This document shows positions 51,092 through 59,321 of a stretch of 64,000 bases of DNA, piece after piece. A model generated the notes under the pieces. It was not told the DNA's origin. It worked only from the letters and a program-made list of their open reading frames with translations, and ran no database searches. The DNA comes from Streptomyces sp. GESEQ-35 (lineage in GTDB: Bacteria > Actinomycetota > Actinomycetes > Streptomycetales > Streptomycetaceae). The stretch covers positions 1-64,000 of the forward strand of contig NZ_JAFFSX010000009.1 in the NCBI RefSeq assembly GCF_017948485.1. Reading direction: 5' to 3'. A program made the position numbers and the translations under genes. Within the stretch, counting starts at the first letter, position 1. Each line of letters begins with the position of its first letter.

Positions 51092-51120
51092 TTGGGGGAC
51101 CGCCGGGCCGCCACTAACCT
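51092..51120 (+). promoter_or_regulatory. metF promoter
   Basis: TTGGGG (51092-51097), a 17-nt spacer and TAACCT (51115-51120), 6 nt before the ATG, giving a probable leaderless mRNA. Confidence 0.55.
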
Positions 51121-51126
51121 GCCGGT

Positions 51127-52050
51127 ATGGCCCTCGGAACCGCATCCACCAGGACTGACCGCGCACGCACCGTGCGTGACATGCTCGCCAGCGGCAAGAA
51201 GACGTACTCGTTCGAGTTCTCCGCACCGAAGACCGCCAAGGGCGAGAAGAACCTGTGGAACGCGCTGCGCAGGGTCGAGGCGGTCGCTCCCGACTTCGTC
51301 TCCGTGACCTACGGCGCCGGCGGCTCCACCCGCGCCGGCACGGTCAAGGAGACCCAGCAGATCGTCGCGGACACCACGCTCACGCCGGTCGCCCACCTCA
51401 CCGCGATCGACCACTCCATCGCCGAACTGCGCAACATCATCGGTCAGTTCGCCGGCGTCGGCATCCGCAACATGCTCGCGCTGCGCGGCGACCCGCCCGG
51501 CGACCCCATGGCCGACTGGGTACAGCACCCGAAGGGCCTCACCTACGCCGCCGAACTCGTGCGGCTCATCAAGGAGTCGGGCGACTTCTGCGTCGGCGTC
51601 GCCGCCTTCCCGGAGATGCACCCGCGCTCCGCCGACTGGGACACGGACGTAGCGCACTTCGTCGACAAGTGCCGGGCCGGCGCGGACTACGCGATCACGC
51701 AGATGTTCTTCCAGCCGGAGTCCTATCTGCGCCTGCGTGACCGCGTCGAGGCCGCCGCCTGCGACACCCCGGTGATTCCCGAAGTGATGCCTGTCACCAG
51801 CGTCCGGATGCTGGAGCGGTTGCCGCAGCTCAGCAATGCCGCCATCCCGGCCGGTCTGAAAGACAGAATCCTCACAGCAAAAGACGATCCGGCCGCTGTA
51901 CGCTCCATTGGGATCGAGTTCGCCACGGAGTTCTGCGCGCGACTGCTGGCCGAGGGAGTCCCCGGACTGCACTTCATCACGCTCAACAACTCCACGGCGG
52001 CGCTGGAAATCTACGAAAACCTGGGCCTGCACCACCCACCGCAGGCCTAG
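51127..52050 (+). CDS. metF: methylenetetrahydrofolate reductase
   Basis: This 307-residue flavoenzyme reduces methylene-THF to methyl-THF for methionine synthesis. Signatures: KKTYSFEFSAPKTAKGE (about 22-38), FVSVTYGAGGSTR (about 58-70), HLTAIDHS (about 92), RNMLALRGDPPGD (about 116-128) and ADYAITQMFF (about 196-205). It is leaderless by promoter position. The ortholog heads the syntenic M. tuberculosis stretch (Rv2172c). Confidence 0.95.
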   Translation: MALGTASTRTDRARTVRDMLASGKKTYSFEFSAPKTAKGEKNLWNALRRVEAVAPDFVSVTYGAGGSTRAGTVKETQQIVADTTLTPVAHLTAIDHSIAELRNIIGQFAGVGIRNMLALRGDPPGDPMADWVQHPKGLTYAAELVRLIKESGDFCVGVAAFPEMHPRSADWDTDVAHFVDKCRAGADYAITQMFFQPESYLRLRDRVEAAACDTPVIPEVMPVTSVRMLERLPQLSNAAIPAGLKDRILTAKDDPAAVRSIGIEFATEFCARLLAEGVPGLHFITLNNSTAALEIYENLGLHHPPQA

Positions 52051-52106
52051 ACCGGCCGCACGGGTATACGACACACTGCGTAACGGCCACTGGGAGAGGG
52101 GCGTAC

Positions 52107-53111
52107 ATGGGCTGGACGGTCCTCTACATCGCGTTCGGCATCGTCGCGCTATGGCTGCTCGGTGAGGTGCTGCTTCAGTACAAGGCGCGGCTGCGCTGGC
52201 GGCTGCTTGCCTTTGTCGGCTTCCTCGGCGTTGTACTCGGGGTGCTGATCCCTTCTGTCATCGTCATCGGCCTGGGCGCGGCTGCCTTCGCGGTCGGCCA
52301 GACCTACGTCACGCTGTCCTTCCGCCGCGGCTTCGCGGCCGGCTGGGCGGTCACCGGCCGCCCGTCCTTCGGCGGCAGCAAGCGCCGCCGCGGCGAACCG
52401 GACCGCCAGGACCCGACCCTGGAGGTCACCGACCTCCAGGCGTCCGACGGCGGCTACGGCCCCGACGACATCAAGTACGGCCGGCCCAACGCCGGTTACG
52501 GCCAGGACGACGAGTACGACCGCGACGACGTCTTCACGCCCCAGCGAGCCGCCAATCCCACGGCCGCCGAGACGACCGCGGTCTACGAACCCCAGCCCCT
52601 GCCGGACGACACCGGTTCCTACGGCATATACAGCGACGCCGCATACCAGGCCGGCGCCGACCCGTCGTACGCGGCCGCCGGCCAGCCCCAGGACCAGTAC
52701 GCGGCGGCTGCCCAGACCCAGGACCAGTACGCGGCTGCCGCCCAGGGCACCGACCAGACCTACGCGTACGACTACTCGGGCTACGACCAGCAGCAGTACG
52801 GCTACGACGCCAACGGCCAGCAGCAGTACGCCGCGTACTCCGACCCGTACATCGGCACGCAGACCTACGACGGCTCCGGGTACGACCCCACCTACGGCGC
52901 CCAGCAGCAGTACGGCCAGCAGGGCTACGGCCAGGACCAGTACGCCACCGGCACCTACGGCACCGAGACCCCGTCCGGCGGTGTGTGGGTCCCGCAGCAG
53001 CGCACCGACGAGACCTACGGCGGCGAACTGCCGCCGGAACAGCCCTATCCGTACCAGGGCAATGGGCAGCCGCAGGGGAACGGGTACGACGAGCAGCAGT
53101 ACCGGTTCTGA
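52107..53111 (+). CDS. membrane protein with long Tyr/Gln-rich disordered tail
   Basis: This 334-residue protein has two N-terminal membrane helices (about 4-22 and 32-58), a basic patch (SKRRRGEP, about 90-97), then over 200 residues that are almost all Tyr, Gln, Gly, Asp, Ala and Pro. The tail contains repeated QDQYAAAAQ and YGQQGYGQDQ units. Composition resembles prion-like low-complexity domains. The ATG is preceded by GAGAGGGG. No known family role; the tail would lie in the cytoplasm if the helices form a simple hairpin. Confidence 0.75.
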   Translation: MGWTVLYIAFGIVALWLLGEVLLQYKARLRWRLLAFVGFLGVVLGVLIPSVIVIGLGAAAFAVGQTYVTLSFRRGFAAGWAVTGRPSFGGSKRRRGEPDRQDPTLEVTDLQASDGGYGPDDIKYGRPNAGYGQDDEYDRDDVFTPQRAANPTAAETTAVYEPQPLPDDTGSYGIYSDAAYQAGADPSYAAAGQPQDQYAAAAQTQDQYAAAAQGTDQTYAYDYSGYDQQQYGYDANGQQQYAAYSDPYIGTQTYDGSGYDPTYGAQQQYGQQGYGQDQYATGTYGTETPSGGVWVPQQRTDETYGGELPPEQPYPYQGNGQPQGNGYDEQQYRF

Positions 53112-53138
53112 ACCGCCCTCAGCCAGTCACGCATCGGC

Positions 53139-54650
53139 TCACTGAGAGCCGCGGAACTCCGGCCCCTCCACGATCAGTCCGGCGACGAGCGCGCCCGACA
53201 TGCCTGCGTGGGGAAGACCCCCGCCGGGGTGCGACCAGCCACCGACGCTGAACAGGCCCGGTATCGCCGTGCTGTTGGCCGGGTGCAGCAAGGTCCCCTC
53301 CGCCGCGGCCAGCGAGGGTGCGGGGACGCCACCGCCCTCGGCGCCGGTCTCCTGCCGTGTGTGCTCCGGTGTACGGACCTCGCGCCACAGCGTCCGCTCG
53401 CGCAGCCCGGGTATCGCGCGCTCGGCCTCGGTGACCATCCGGTCCGCGAAGGCGTCGGCGGCGCCGGGCGCGGTCCAGTCGTGCTGGGTCTGTGACGGCA
53501 CCGTCGCCGTGAGCACCACCGACTCGTGCGCGTCGTCGGGACGCAGGGCCGGGTCGTCCGGCCGGTCGATCCGGACCGTCGGCCGCGCGGGCGGCTCACC
53601 GAGCCCGAAGAGGTCCAACTCGCCCTCCCGGTCCGGGGTGTGCACCACCGTGCGGTGCGCGGTCCCCGCCTCCTGCGCTCCGCGCAGCGCCAGGCAGACC
53701 ACGACCCGGCCGGGGGACATGCCCTCCGGGCTGGGCTCGACCGCCTCGGGCGGGTACAGCTCGCGGCCGCGCGGCAGACCGCCCAGACGCCACGGTCCGT
53801 TGCCGACCACCGTGTCCGCTTCCGCCACGCTCCCGTCGGCCAGCTCCACGCCCGCCGCCCGGCCGTCCTTCTCCACGACCCCGGTGACCTCGGCACCGAA
53901 GTGGAACTCGACCCTGCGGGCCAGACACCGCTCGTACACCGCGCGCGCCAACTCCCGCATACCGCCGCGGACATACCAGGTGCCGAAGGCGTGCTCCATG
54001 TACGGCAGCACGGCCGCGCCGGCCGGGGCGACTCGCGGATCCAGGCCGTACGCGAGCGCGTGGCTCTCCAGCAGGGAGGTGAGCCGGGGGTCGCGCAGCT
54101 CCCAGGCGCCGACCTCGGCGAGCGTGCCGGCCCGGCGGGTGCGCAGCAGGCGTTTGTGCGGGACCGCCGGGTAGGGCTCGCGCTCGGCCAGCACCGACCA
54201 GTCGGGCCACAGGGGCTCCTCCAGGAGCGGCCGGCGTGTGCGGTCCCAGGCCTCGCGGGCCCGGACCAGGAAGTCGCCCCAGCGGCCGCCGGCGCCGACG
54301 CCCAGCGCCTCGTCCAACGCCGCGACGACGCCCGCGCGCGAGGCGTTCGGCAAGCACACCTCGGTTCCGTCCGCGAAGACGTGCCGCGCCGACGGGTCGA
54401 CCTGGGCCAGCTCGACGCACGCCTCCAGAGGCTCCTTGCCGGTCTTGAGGAACAGGTCGCGGTAGACCGCGGGCAGCGGCAGCAGTCCGGGGCCGGTGTC
54501 GAAGGCGAACCCGTCGCGCTCGAGTCGGCGCACCGCACCGCCGTACGTCTCCGTACGCTCGTACACCGCCACCCGGTGGCCCGCGACGGCCAGCCGGGCG
54601 GCAGCCGCCAGCGCGCCCATCCCGGCGCCGATCACCGCAATTCGTGCCAT
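53139..54650 (-). CDS. phytoene desaturase-like FAD oxidoreductase
   Basis: This 503-residue flavoprotein resembles CrtI-type amine oxidase-fold desaturases/isomerases. The FAD site AVIGAGMGALAAAARLA (about 4-20) and a second signature near the C terminus (IPGLFSVGGWSHPGGGLPHAGMSG, about 465-485) are clear. The middle carries GGMRELARAVYERCLARRVEFHFGAEV. No other carotenoid gene lies nearby, so the substrate may be a different polyene or lipid. The ATG at 54650 places the FAD motif at the very N terminus. Confidence 0.88.
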   Translation of the reverse strand: MARIAVIGAGMGALAAAARLAVAGHRVAVYERTETYGGAVRRLERDGFAFDTGPGLLPLPAVYRDLFLKTGKEPLEACVELAQVDPSARHVFADGTEVCLPNASRAGVVAALDEALGVGAGGRWGDFLVRAREAWDRTRRPLLEEPLWPDWSVLAEREPYPAVPHKRLLRTRRAGTLAEVGAWELRDPRLTSLLESHALAYGLDPRVAPAGAAVLPYMEHAFGTWYVRGGMRELARAVYERCLARRVEFHFGAEVTGVVEKDGRAAGVELADGSVAEADTVVGNGPWRLGGLPRGRELYPPEAVEPSPEGMSPGRVVVCLALRGAQEAGTAHRTVVHTPDREGELDLFGLGEPPARPTVRIDRPDDPALRPDDAHESVVLTATVPSQTQHDWTAPGAADAFADRMVTEAERAIPGLRERTLWREVRTPEHTRQETGAEGGGVPAPSLAAAEGTLLHPANSTAIPGLFSVGGWSHPGGGLPHAGMSGALVAGLIVEGPEFRGSQ

Positions 54651-54695
54651 GCGTGGGACTTTATCGGCCGCCACTGACAACGCCGTCGCGGGAGG

Positions 54696-55310
54696 TCAGT
54701 CGGGGGATTTTTCCACCTGCGCGGCGATCCGTTTCTCCTCCCGGCGTTGGGCCCTGCGCCGCAGAAACCGCCGGATCCGGGAGACCAGGAAGAACAGCGT
54801 GCCCAGCCCGGCCACCAGCAGCACGCCCGCGATGATCGCCGCCGCCTCGGGGTTGAACATCGCGAACGTGACGATCCCGCCGACCCCGAGATCCTCGGCC
54901 AGACTCACGATCACGTTGCTGAACGGCTCCGGCGAGGTGTTGACCGCCATCCGCGTCCCGGCCTTGACCGTATGGCTGGCCAGTGCCGTCGAGCCGCCGA
55001 TCAGCCCCGCCGCCACGTCGGAGAGCGAACCGCTCTGCCCCGCGAGCAGCGCCCCCACCCAGGCACCGGCGGCCGGCCGCACCAGCGTGTGCACCGAGTC
55101 CCACGCCGAGTCGACGTACGGGATCTTGTCCGCCACCGCCTCGCACAGGAACAGCACGCCCGCTGTGACGAGGACCTCAGGGCGCTGCAACGTCTCGGGG
55201 ACGTCCTCGCTCACGCCCGTCGCACCGAACACGCCGAGCAGCAGCACCACGGCGTAGGCGTTGACACCGCTGGCCCAGCCGCTGGTGAAGACAAGAGGGA
55301 GTACGGACAC
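54696..55310 (-). CDS. DUF4126-like membrane protein
   Basis: This 204-residue protein has about five hydrophobic helices and a basic C-terminal tail (RRFLRRRAQRREEKR). Family-like parts are SGWASGVNAYAVVLLLGVFG at the start, ADKIPYVDSAWDSVHTLVRP, and LIGGSTALASHTVKAGTR; these match the DUF4126 group of unknown function. The GTG at 55310 is chosen because TACGAT on the minus strand (55323-55318) lies 7 nt upstream, a leaderless layout. A MacR-like box lies at 55366-55381. Confidence 0.78.
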   Translation of the reverse strand: MSVLPLVFTSGWASGVNAYAVVLLLGVFGATGVSEDVPETLQRPEVLVTAGVLFLCEAVADKIPYVDSAWDSVHTLVRPAAGAWVGALLAGQSGSLSDVAAGLIGGSTALASHTVKAGTRMAVNTSPEPFSNVIVSLAEDLGVGGIVTFAMFNPEAAAIIAGVLLVAGLGTLFFLVSRIRRFLRRRAQRREEKRIAAQVEKSPD

Positions 55311-55691
55311 GGACGCGATCGTAGCCAGTAGGCGGCACGGTGGTGTGGGCCCGCGTGCGCAGGACTGAGTACCCGTACCTAGTACGTGAGATGAGTACGC
55401 GCGCGGATGGGGCCCGACCTGCGTGAACGAGAGAGTGGAGGCACGGAGAGGGGCACGGCTTCGGCACCGGCGACACGGGGCGCCGGAACGGAGTCGGCCC
55501 ACGATCCGCTCCTTCCGCCGGCGGATGCCGGCGGGAGCGAGACGGGGGACCCGGGGGAATGACCGAAACGGGGTCCAACGGGGGACACGGGGGACTACGG
55601 GGGAGCACGAGGAAGCGCCGGTTCGATGATGGCCCGCGGGGGACGCGGCCACATCGGACCGGCGCTTTCCTCTGCGCTCTCTTCCCTGCCG
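55311..55691. other. 381-nt gap with MacR-like box and G-run array
   Basis: No gene I can support. It holds the promoter of the DUF4126 gene, a MacR-like inverted repeat (55366-55381), and six runs of 4-5 G between 55544 and 55603. A plus-strand ATG at 55559 starts a 97-codon frame that runs antisense into the TetR gene and looks non-coding after about 25 residues. Confidence 0.6.
55366..55381. promoter_or_regulatory. MacR-like box upstream of DUF4126 gene
   Basis: TGAGTAC-CC-GTACCTA matches 12 of 14 defined positions of the MacR consensus as I recall it (TGAGTAC-2 nt-GTACTCA). It lies about 45-60 nt upstream of the inferred minus-strand -10. Confidence 0.5.
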
Positions 55692-56321
55692 CTATCTCCT
55701 GCCGCTCACGCGTCCCTGGAGCAGCCGCGAGAGCGCCGCGTGCACATCGTCCAGCGACCGTTCCGGCTGGAAGGCCTGCCAGTCGAGGGCGGCCACCAGC
55801 ACCATGCCGACGAGCGCGGACGCGGTCAGCGGGATGTCGATCTCGTCGCTGAACTCGCCGCCCTCGATGCCCTCGCGCAACACGTCCTCGACGACCGCCA
55901 CGGCCTGCTGCCGCACCACCATCAGGGTGGACTGCCAGGACCGGTTGGTGCGCCACAGCTCGGCCACGTACAGCTGTGTGAACGCCGGATAGCGGTCGAT
56001 GAAGACGAGCCCGGCCCGGATCATCGCGTCCAGGGCGTCGACCCTGCTGCCGCCCTCCCGGGCGGTGCGGTCGGCCGCCTCCCGAAGGGAGGCGGTGAGG
56101 AGCCCCACGCCGTGTCGCAGCAGCTCCTCGAAGAGGACGGACTTGCTGGCGAAGTTGTAGTAGACCGTGCCCTTCGCGACCCCGGCGCGCTCGGCGATCT
56201 CGTCCACGGTGGTGGCGGAGAAGCCTTGCTCGGCGATGAGCGTGACGGCTGCCTCGTAGAGCTTCTGCCGGGTGGCCTCGCGGCGTGCACTGCCGCCCGA
56301 CGTGGCGCTGCTGCTTTCCAT
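55692..56321 (-). CDS. TetR-family transcriptional regulator
   Basis: This 209-residue regulator has an N-terminal TetR helix-turn-helix (ATRQKLYEAAVTLIAEQGF, then TTVDEIAERAGVAKGTVYYNFASK, about 15-60) and a helical ligand domain. It is the third gene of an operon with the ABC ATPase and YhgE/Pip protein (47-nt gap after the latter). The palindrome ACTGAC-TG-GTCAGT ahead of the operon is its likely operator, giving autoregulation. The inducer is unknown; linked exporters suggest a lipophilic compound. Confidence 0.92.
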   Translation of the reverse strand: MESSSATSGGSARREATRQKLYEAAVTLIAEQGFSATTVDEIAERAGVAKGTVYYNFASKSVLFEELLRHGVGLLTASLREAADRTAREGGSRVDALDAMIRAGLVFIDRYPAFTQLYVAELWRTNRSWQSTLMVVRQQAVAVVEDVLREGIEGGEFSDEIDIPLTASALVGMVLVAALDWQAFQPERSLDDVHAALSRLLQGRVSGRR

Positions 56322-56368
56322 GGTCCCGATTCTCACAGGAGCCGTCTCAGGAGGAGTCACCGCAGGGC

Positions 56369-58453
56369 TCACAGGGTCAGTTCCGGGTGCAGCCGGTCCA
56401 GCGTCCACACCTGGCGACGGCGGGCCGACAGGGCGGTCAGTGCGAGGGCGCCCGCGGTGAAGGCGGTGAGCACCACGCACGCGTGCCACACCGGTTCCAG
56501 GCCGCCGCCCGTGATGAGCCTCCTCAGGGCCTCGACGACGTAACTCATCGGCAGGAAGGGGTGGATCGCGTTGAAGAAGCCCGGACTGGTCTGCACGGGG
56601 TATGTGCCGCCCGCGGACGTCAGTTGGAGCATCAGGAACGCGAGGACGAGGATCCGGCCCGCCGCTCCGAAGCGAGCGTTCAGCCACTGCACGATCGCCG
56701 CGAAGCACGCCGTCACCAGGAACAGGAAGCCCACCGTTCCGGCCGCCCGCGCCATCTCCAGGCCGATCGCCCAGTGCAGCACGGACATGAGGGCCACGGT
56801 CTGGAGCACACCGATCGCCACCACCGGCAGCCAGCCGGCCAGCGCGATCCGCCAGGCCGAGGCACCGGCGGCGAGTGCGCGCCGGTTCATCGGCGTGATC
56901 AGCATGTAGGCCACCATCGCGCCCACCCACAGGGACAGCGGGATGAAGTACGGGGCGAAACCGGTGCCGTAGTTGGGCGCCTTGTGCAGGTCCTGGGAGA
57001 CGAGCCGGACCGGATCCGCCATCACCCGGGTGCGCTCGTCCCGGTCCTGCGTGTCGTAGTCGGGGATCTGGTCCGCGCCGTCGTGCAGTCCGCCGGCGAG
57101 CTGCACCGAGCCGTCGACGAGCTTGTACATACCGCCGCTGAGATCGTCCGCGCCGGTCTTGAGCTCCCCGACGCCCTCGTCCAGATCAGTCGCGCCGGTC
57201 TTGGCGGTGCCGAGCCCCGAGTACAGCTTCTTGGCGCCCGCGGCGACCTCCGTGGCCCCCTTGTTGAGGTCGTTGATCCTGGCGACGGCGGCGTCCAGGT
57301 CCTCGGAGAGGTGCGGCGCTCGGTCGGCGAGCGCCTGGGCCTGCTGCTGGAGCGTGCCGAGGTTGTTGTCGAGCTTCTTGAGGTCGCCGTTCTGGTCGGC
57401 GATCAGCGTGTTGAGGTCGTCGGCGATCTTCGCTACGTCGCTCGCGGCCTGCCGGGCCTTCTTCAGGTCGGCACAGGCGGTGTCGGGCAGTACGGCGTCC
57501 TCGCAGCGCCTTCTGTAGACGTCGTCCAGCGTCTCGGAGGCCGAGTGGGCGCCCTTCGAGGCGACCGGCGCGGCCTCCACGAGGGCGTCGAGGTGGTTGC
57601 GGATCGCGCCGGACGAGTCGGCGACCAGCTGGGCGGTGTCACCGATCGTCTTCTCGTTGCCCTTCAGGAACGGCCCGATCTTCTCGTCGACCCCGTTGAC
57701 CTTGTCCGCGAGCGTCCGCGTGCCCTCCGCCACCCGCCGCGAGCCGTCCTCCAGATCCCCCGCACCCTGGTTGAGCTTCGCAAGGCCCCTGGACAGCTCG
57801 CCGCTGCCGTCCTTGGCGTCCTTCAGACCCTCCGCGAGATCCTGGGAACCCCTCTCCGCCTTGCCGATACCGCCCTTGAGCCTGTCGGCCCCGTTCGCGG
57901 CCTTGACCGTCTGCCCGTGGATGTCGGAGAACGAGATGAAGATCTTGTCGAGGAAGGACCGCGAAGCCTTCGTGGACGCGGCCTGGCGCACCTCGCCGAA
58001 CACCGTCCGCGAGATCTGCCCGACGATGTAGTTGTTCGCGTCGTTCGTCCGCACCTGGAGCGCGCCCGTCTCGGGCGAGTCGCCCGCACTGGAGGCGACC
58101 CGGGCACTGAAGTCGGCCGGCATGGTCAGCGACAGGTAGTACGTGCCGTCCTCGACCCCCGCGCGGGCCTCGGCGGCGCTCACCTCGCGCCAGTCGAAGA
58201 CCTCGCTGTCGCGCAGCCCCTCCGTGATGTCGTCGCCGGCCGTGAGCTTCCTGCCCTCGGCCGTCGCCCCCTTGTCGTCGTTCACCAGGGCCACGGGGAT
58301 CTTGTCCAGACGGCCGTACGGATCCCAGAACGACCACAGGTACAGCGCGCCGTACAGCAGCGGCAGCAGCAGGAGTGCGACGAGCGCGGCGCGCGGCAAC
58401 TTCCCCCGGCCGAAGCGCCTCAGTTCAAGCGCGGCCAGTCGCGGCGAGCGCAT
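56369..58453 (-). CDS. YhgE/Pip-domain ABC-2-type membrane protein
   Basis: This 694-residue protein has one N-terminal membrane helix (about 20-42), a very long extracytoplasmic region (about 45-470) and a C-terminal cluster of about six helices (about 485-690) like ABC-2 permeases. The outside region carries heptad-like GAKKLYSGLGTAKTGATDL-type repeats (about 200-460), probably a coiled-coil stalk. YhgE/Pip proteins are linked to phage receptors and export functions. Its start overlaps the ABC ATPase gene end by 29 nt, so the two should form one transporter or mechanotransducing complex. Confidence 0.9.
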   Translation of the reverse strand: MRSPRLAALELRRFGRGKLPRAALVALLLLPLLYGALYLWSFWDPYGRLDKIPVALVNDDKGATAEGRKLTAGDDITEGLRDSEVFDWREVSAAEARAGVEDGTYYLSLTMPADFSARVASSAGDSPETGALQVRTNDANNYIVGQISRTVFGEVRQAASTKASRSFLDKIFISFSDIHGQTVKAANGADRLKGGIGKAERGSQDLAEGLKDAKDGSGELSRGLAKLNQGAGDLEDGSRRVAEGTRTLADKVNGVDEKIGPFLKGNEKTIGDTAQLVADSSGAIRNHLDALVEAAPVASKGAHSASETLDDVYRRRCEDAVLPDTACADLKKARQAASDVAKIADDLNTLIADQNGDLKKLDNNLGTLQQQAQALADRAPHLSEDLDAAVARINDLNKGATEVAAGAKKLYSGLGTAKTGATDLDEGVGELKTGADDLSGGMYKLVDGSVQLAGGLHDGADQIPDYDTQDRDERTRVMADPVRLVSQDLHKAPNYGTGFAPYFIPLSLWVGAMVAYMLITPMNRRALAAGASAWRIALAGWLPVVAIGVLQTVALMSVLHWAIGLEMARAAGTVGFLFLVTACFAAIVQWLNARFGAAGRILVLAFLMLQLTSAGGTYPVQTSPGFFNAIHPFLPMSYVVEALRRLITGGGLEPVWHACVVLTAFTAGALALTALSARRRQVWTLDRLHPELTL

Positions 58454-59150
58454 CGGCTTTCTCCTTCTCGTGGGTGGTCACAGTGAACGTGTCGTCCGGG
58501 GCCTGGCTGCACACCGCCACCACCGTCGTCCCGGACTCGGCGAGGGACCTCAGCAGCGCCCAGACCTCATCCCGCTCGGCGTTCGACAGCGTGAGGTCGG
58601 TGTCGTCGACGCCGAGCAGCCGCGGGCGCCCGATGAGAGCGAGGGCCAGCGACAGCCGCAGCGCCTCCAGCCGCTCCAGATCACGTACGGCCGTCCGGGA
58701 CCCCTTGGGCAGGGCCTCCCGGTCGAGGCCTACGGCGGTCAGTGCGGCCTCGACCCGCAGCCCGTCCTCGGTCGCGCGCTCCCTGCGGGGCCGCACCAGA
58801 GCGCGCAGGGAGCCGCCGAACCGGCGCTGAAGCAGCGCCCGTTCGTGCAGGTGCTCCCCGACGGTCAGGGCCGGGTCGAGGTCGGTGACACCGGCGACGT
58901 GCGCGAGCGCGCTGACCCGGCGTACCGCCGCCATCCGCTTCGGCAGCCCGAACTCGCCGACGGTGGCCATCCCCTCCGTGGCCTTCATCCGCCCCGTGAG
59001 TGCGAGCAGCAGGCAGGTGCGCCCGGACCCGGACGGCCCCTCGACCGCGACGAGCGAGCCGGGCCCGGCCTCGAAGGAGACCCCGCGGAAAGCCCATCCG
59101 CGGGGTCCCTCGAGCCCGAAGTCCCGGGCCGTGACAGCGAGTCCGTTCAC
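58425..59150 (-). CDS. ABC-type ATPase with degenerate Walker A
   Basis: This 241-residue protein is shaped like an ABC nucleotide-binding domain: GWAFRGVSFEAGPGSLVAV then Walker A GPSGSGRTC (38-46), in which the essential Lys is Arg44. Walker B-like LLGVDDTDL has Asp-Asp rather than Asp-Glu, and the LSGGQ signature is not recognisable (RDLERLEALRLSLALAL). It probably binds nucleotide weakly and may act as a non-hydrolysing subunit of the YhgE/Pip protein encoded next. First gene of the TetR-linked operon. Confidence 0.85.
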   Translation of the reverse strand: MNGLAVTARDFGLEGPRGWAFRGVSFEAGPGSLVAVEGPSGSGRTCLLLALTGRMKATEGMATVGEFGLPKRMAAVRRVSALAHVAGVTDLDPALTVGEHLHERALLQRRFGGSLRALVRPRRERATEDGLRVEAALTAVGLDREALPKGSRTAVRDLERLEALRLSLALALIGRPRLLGVDDTDLTLSNAERDEVWALLRSLAESGTTVVAVCSQAPDDTFTVTTHEKEKADALAATGRA

Positions 59151-59174
59151 GGCTCCCCCTTCTCCGGAATTTGA

Positions 59175-59188
59175 ACTGACTGGTCAGT
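59175..59188. promoter_or_regulatory. TetR-type operator of ABC/YhgE/TetR operon
   Basis: ACTGAC-TG-GTCAGT, a perfect inverted repeat of 6+6 with 2-nt spacer, 25 nt upstream of the ABC gene start. TTTACA-like sequence adjoins it on the minus strand, so a bound repressor would block RNA polymerase. Confidence 0.75.
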
Positions 59189-59321
59189 GTAAAAGCTAAC
59201 CCGAACTGTCGATCGAAGCAAAACACCAGGTCAGAACGGATTGTCAGTGGCATACCTCACGATGGGCACATACGGCACCTCGTAGCAGGGCGTGCCGTCC
59301 ACAGACGACAGGAGGTTCGTC

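Noticed and set aside
55559..55852. Plus-strand 97-codon gene after the G-run array
   Set aside because: The frame runs antisense into the TetR gene and becomes Arg/Ala/Pro-rich, typical of a GC-rich shadow frame.
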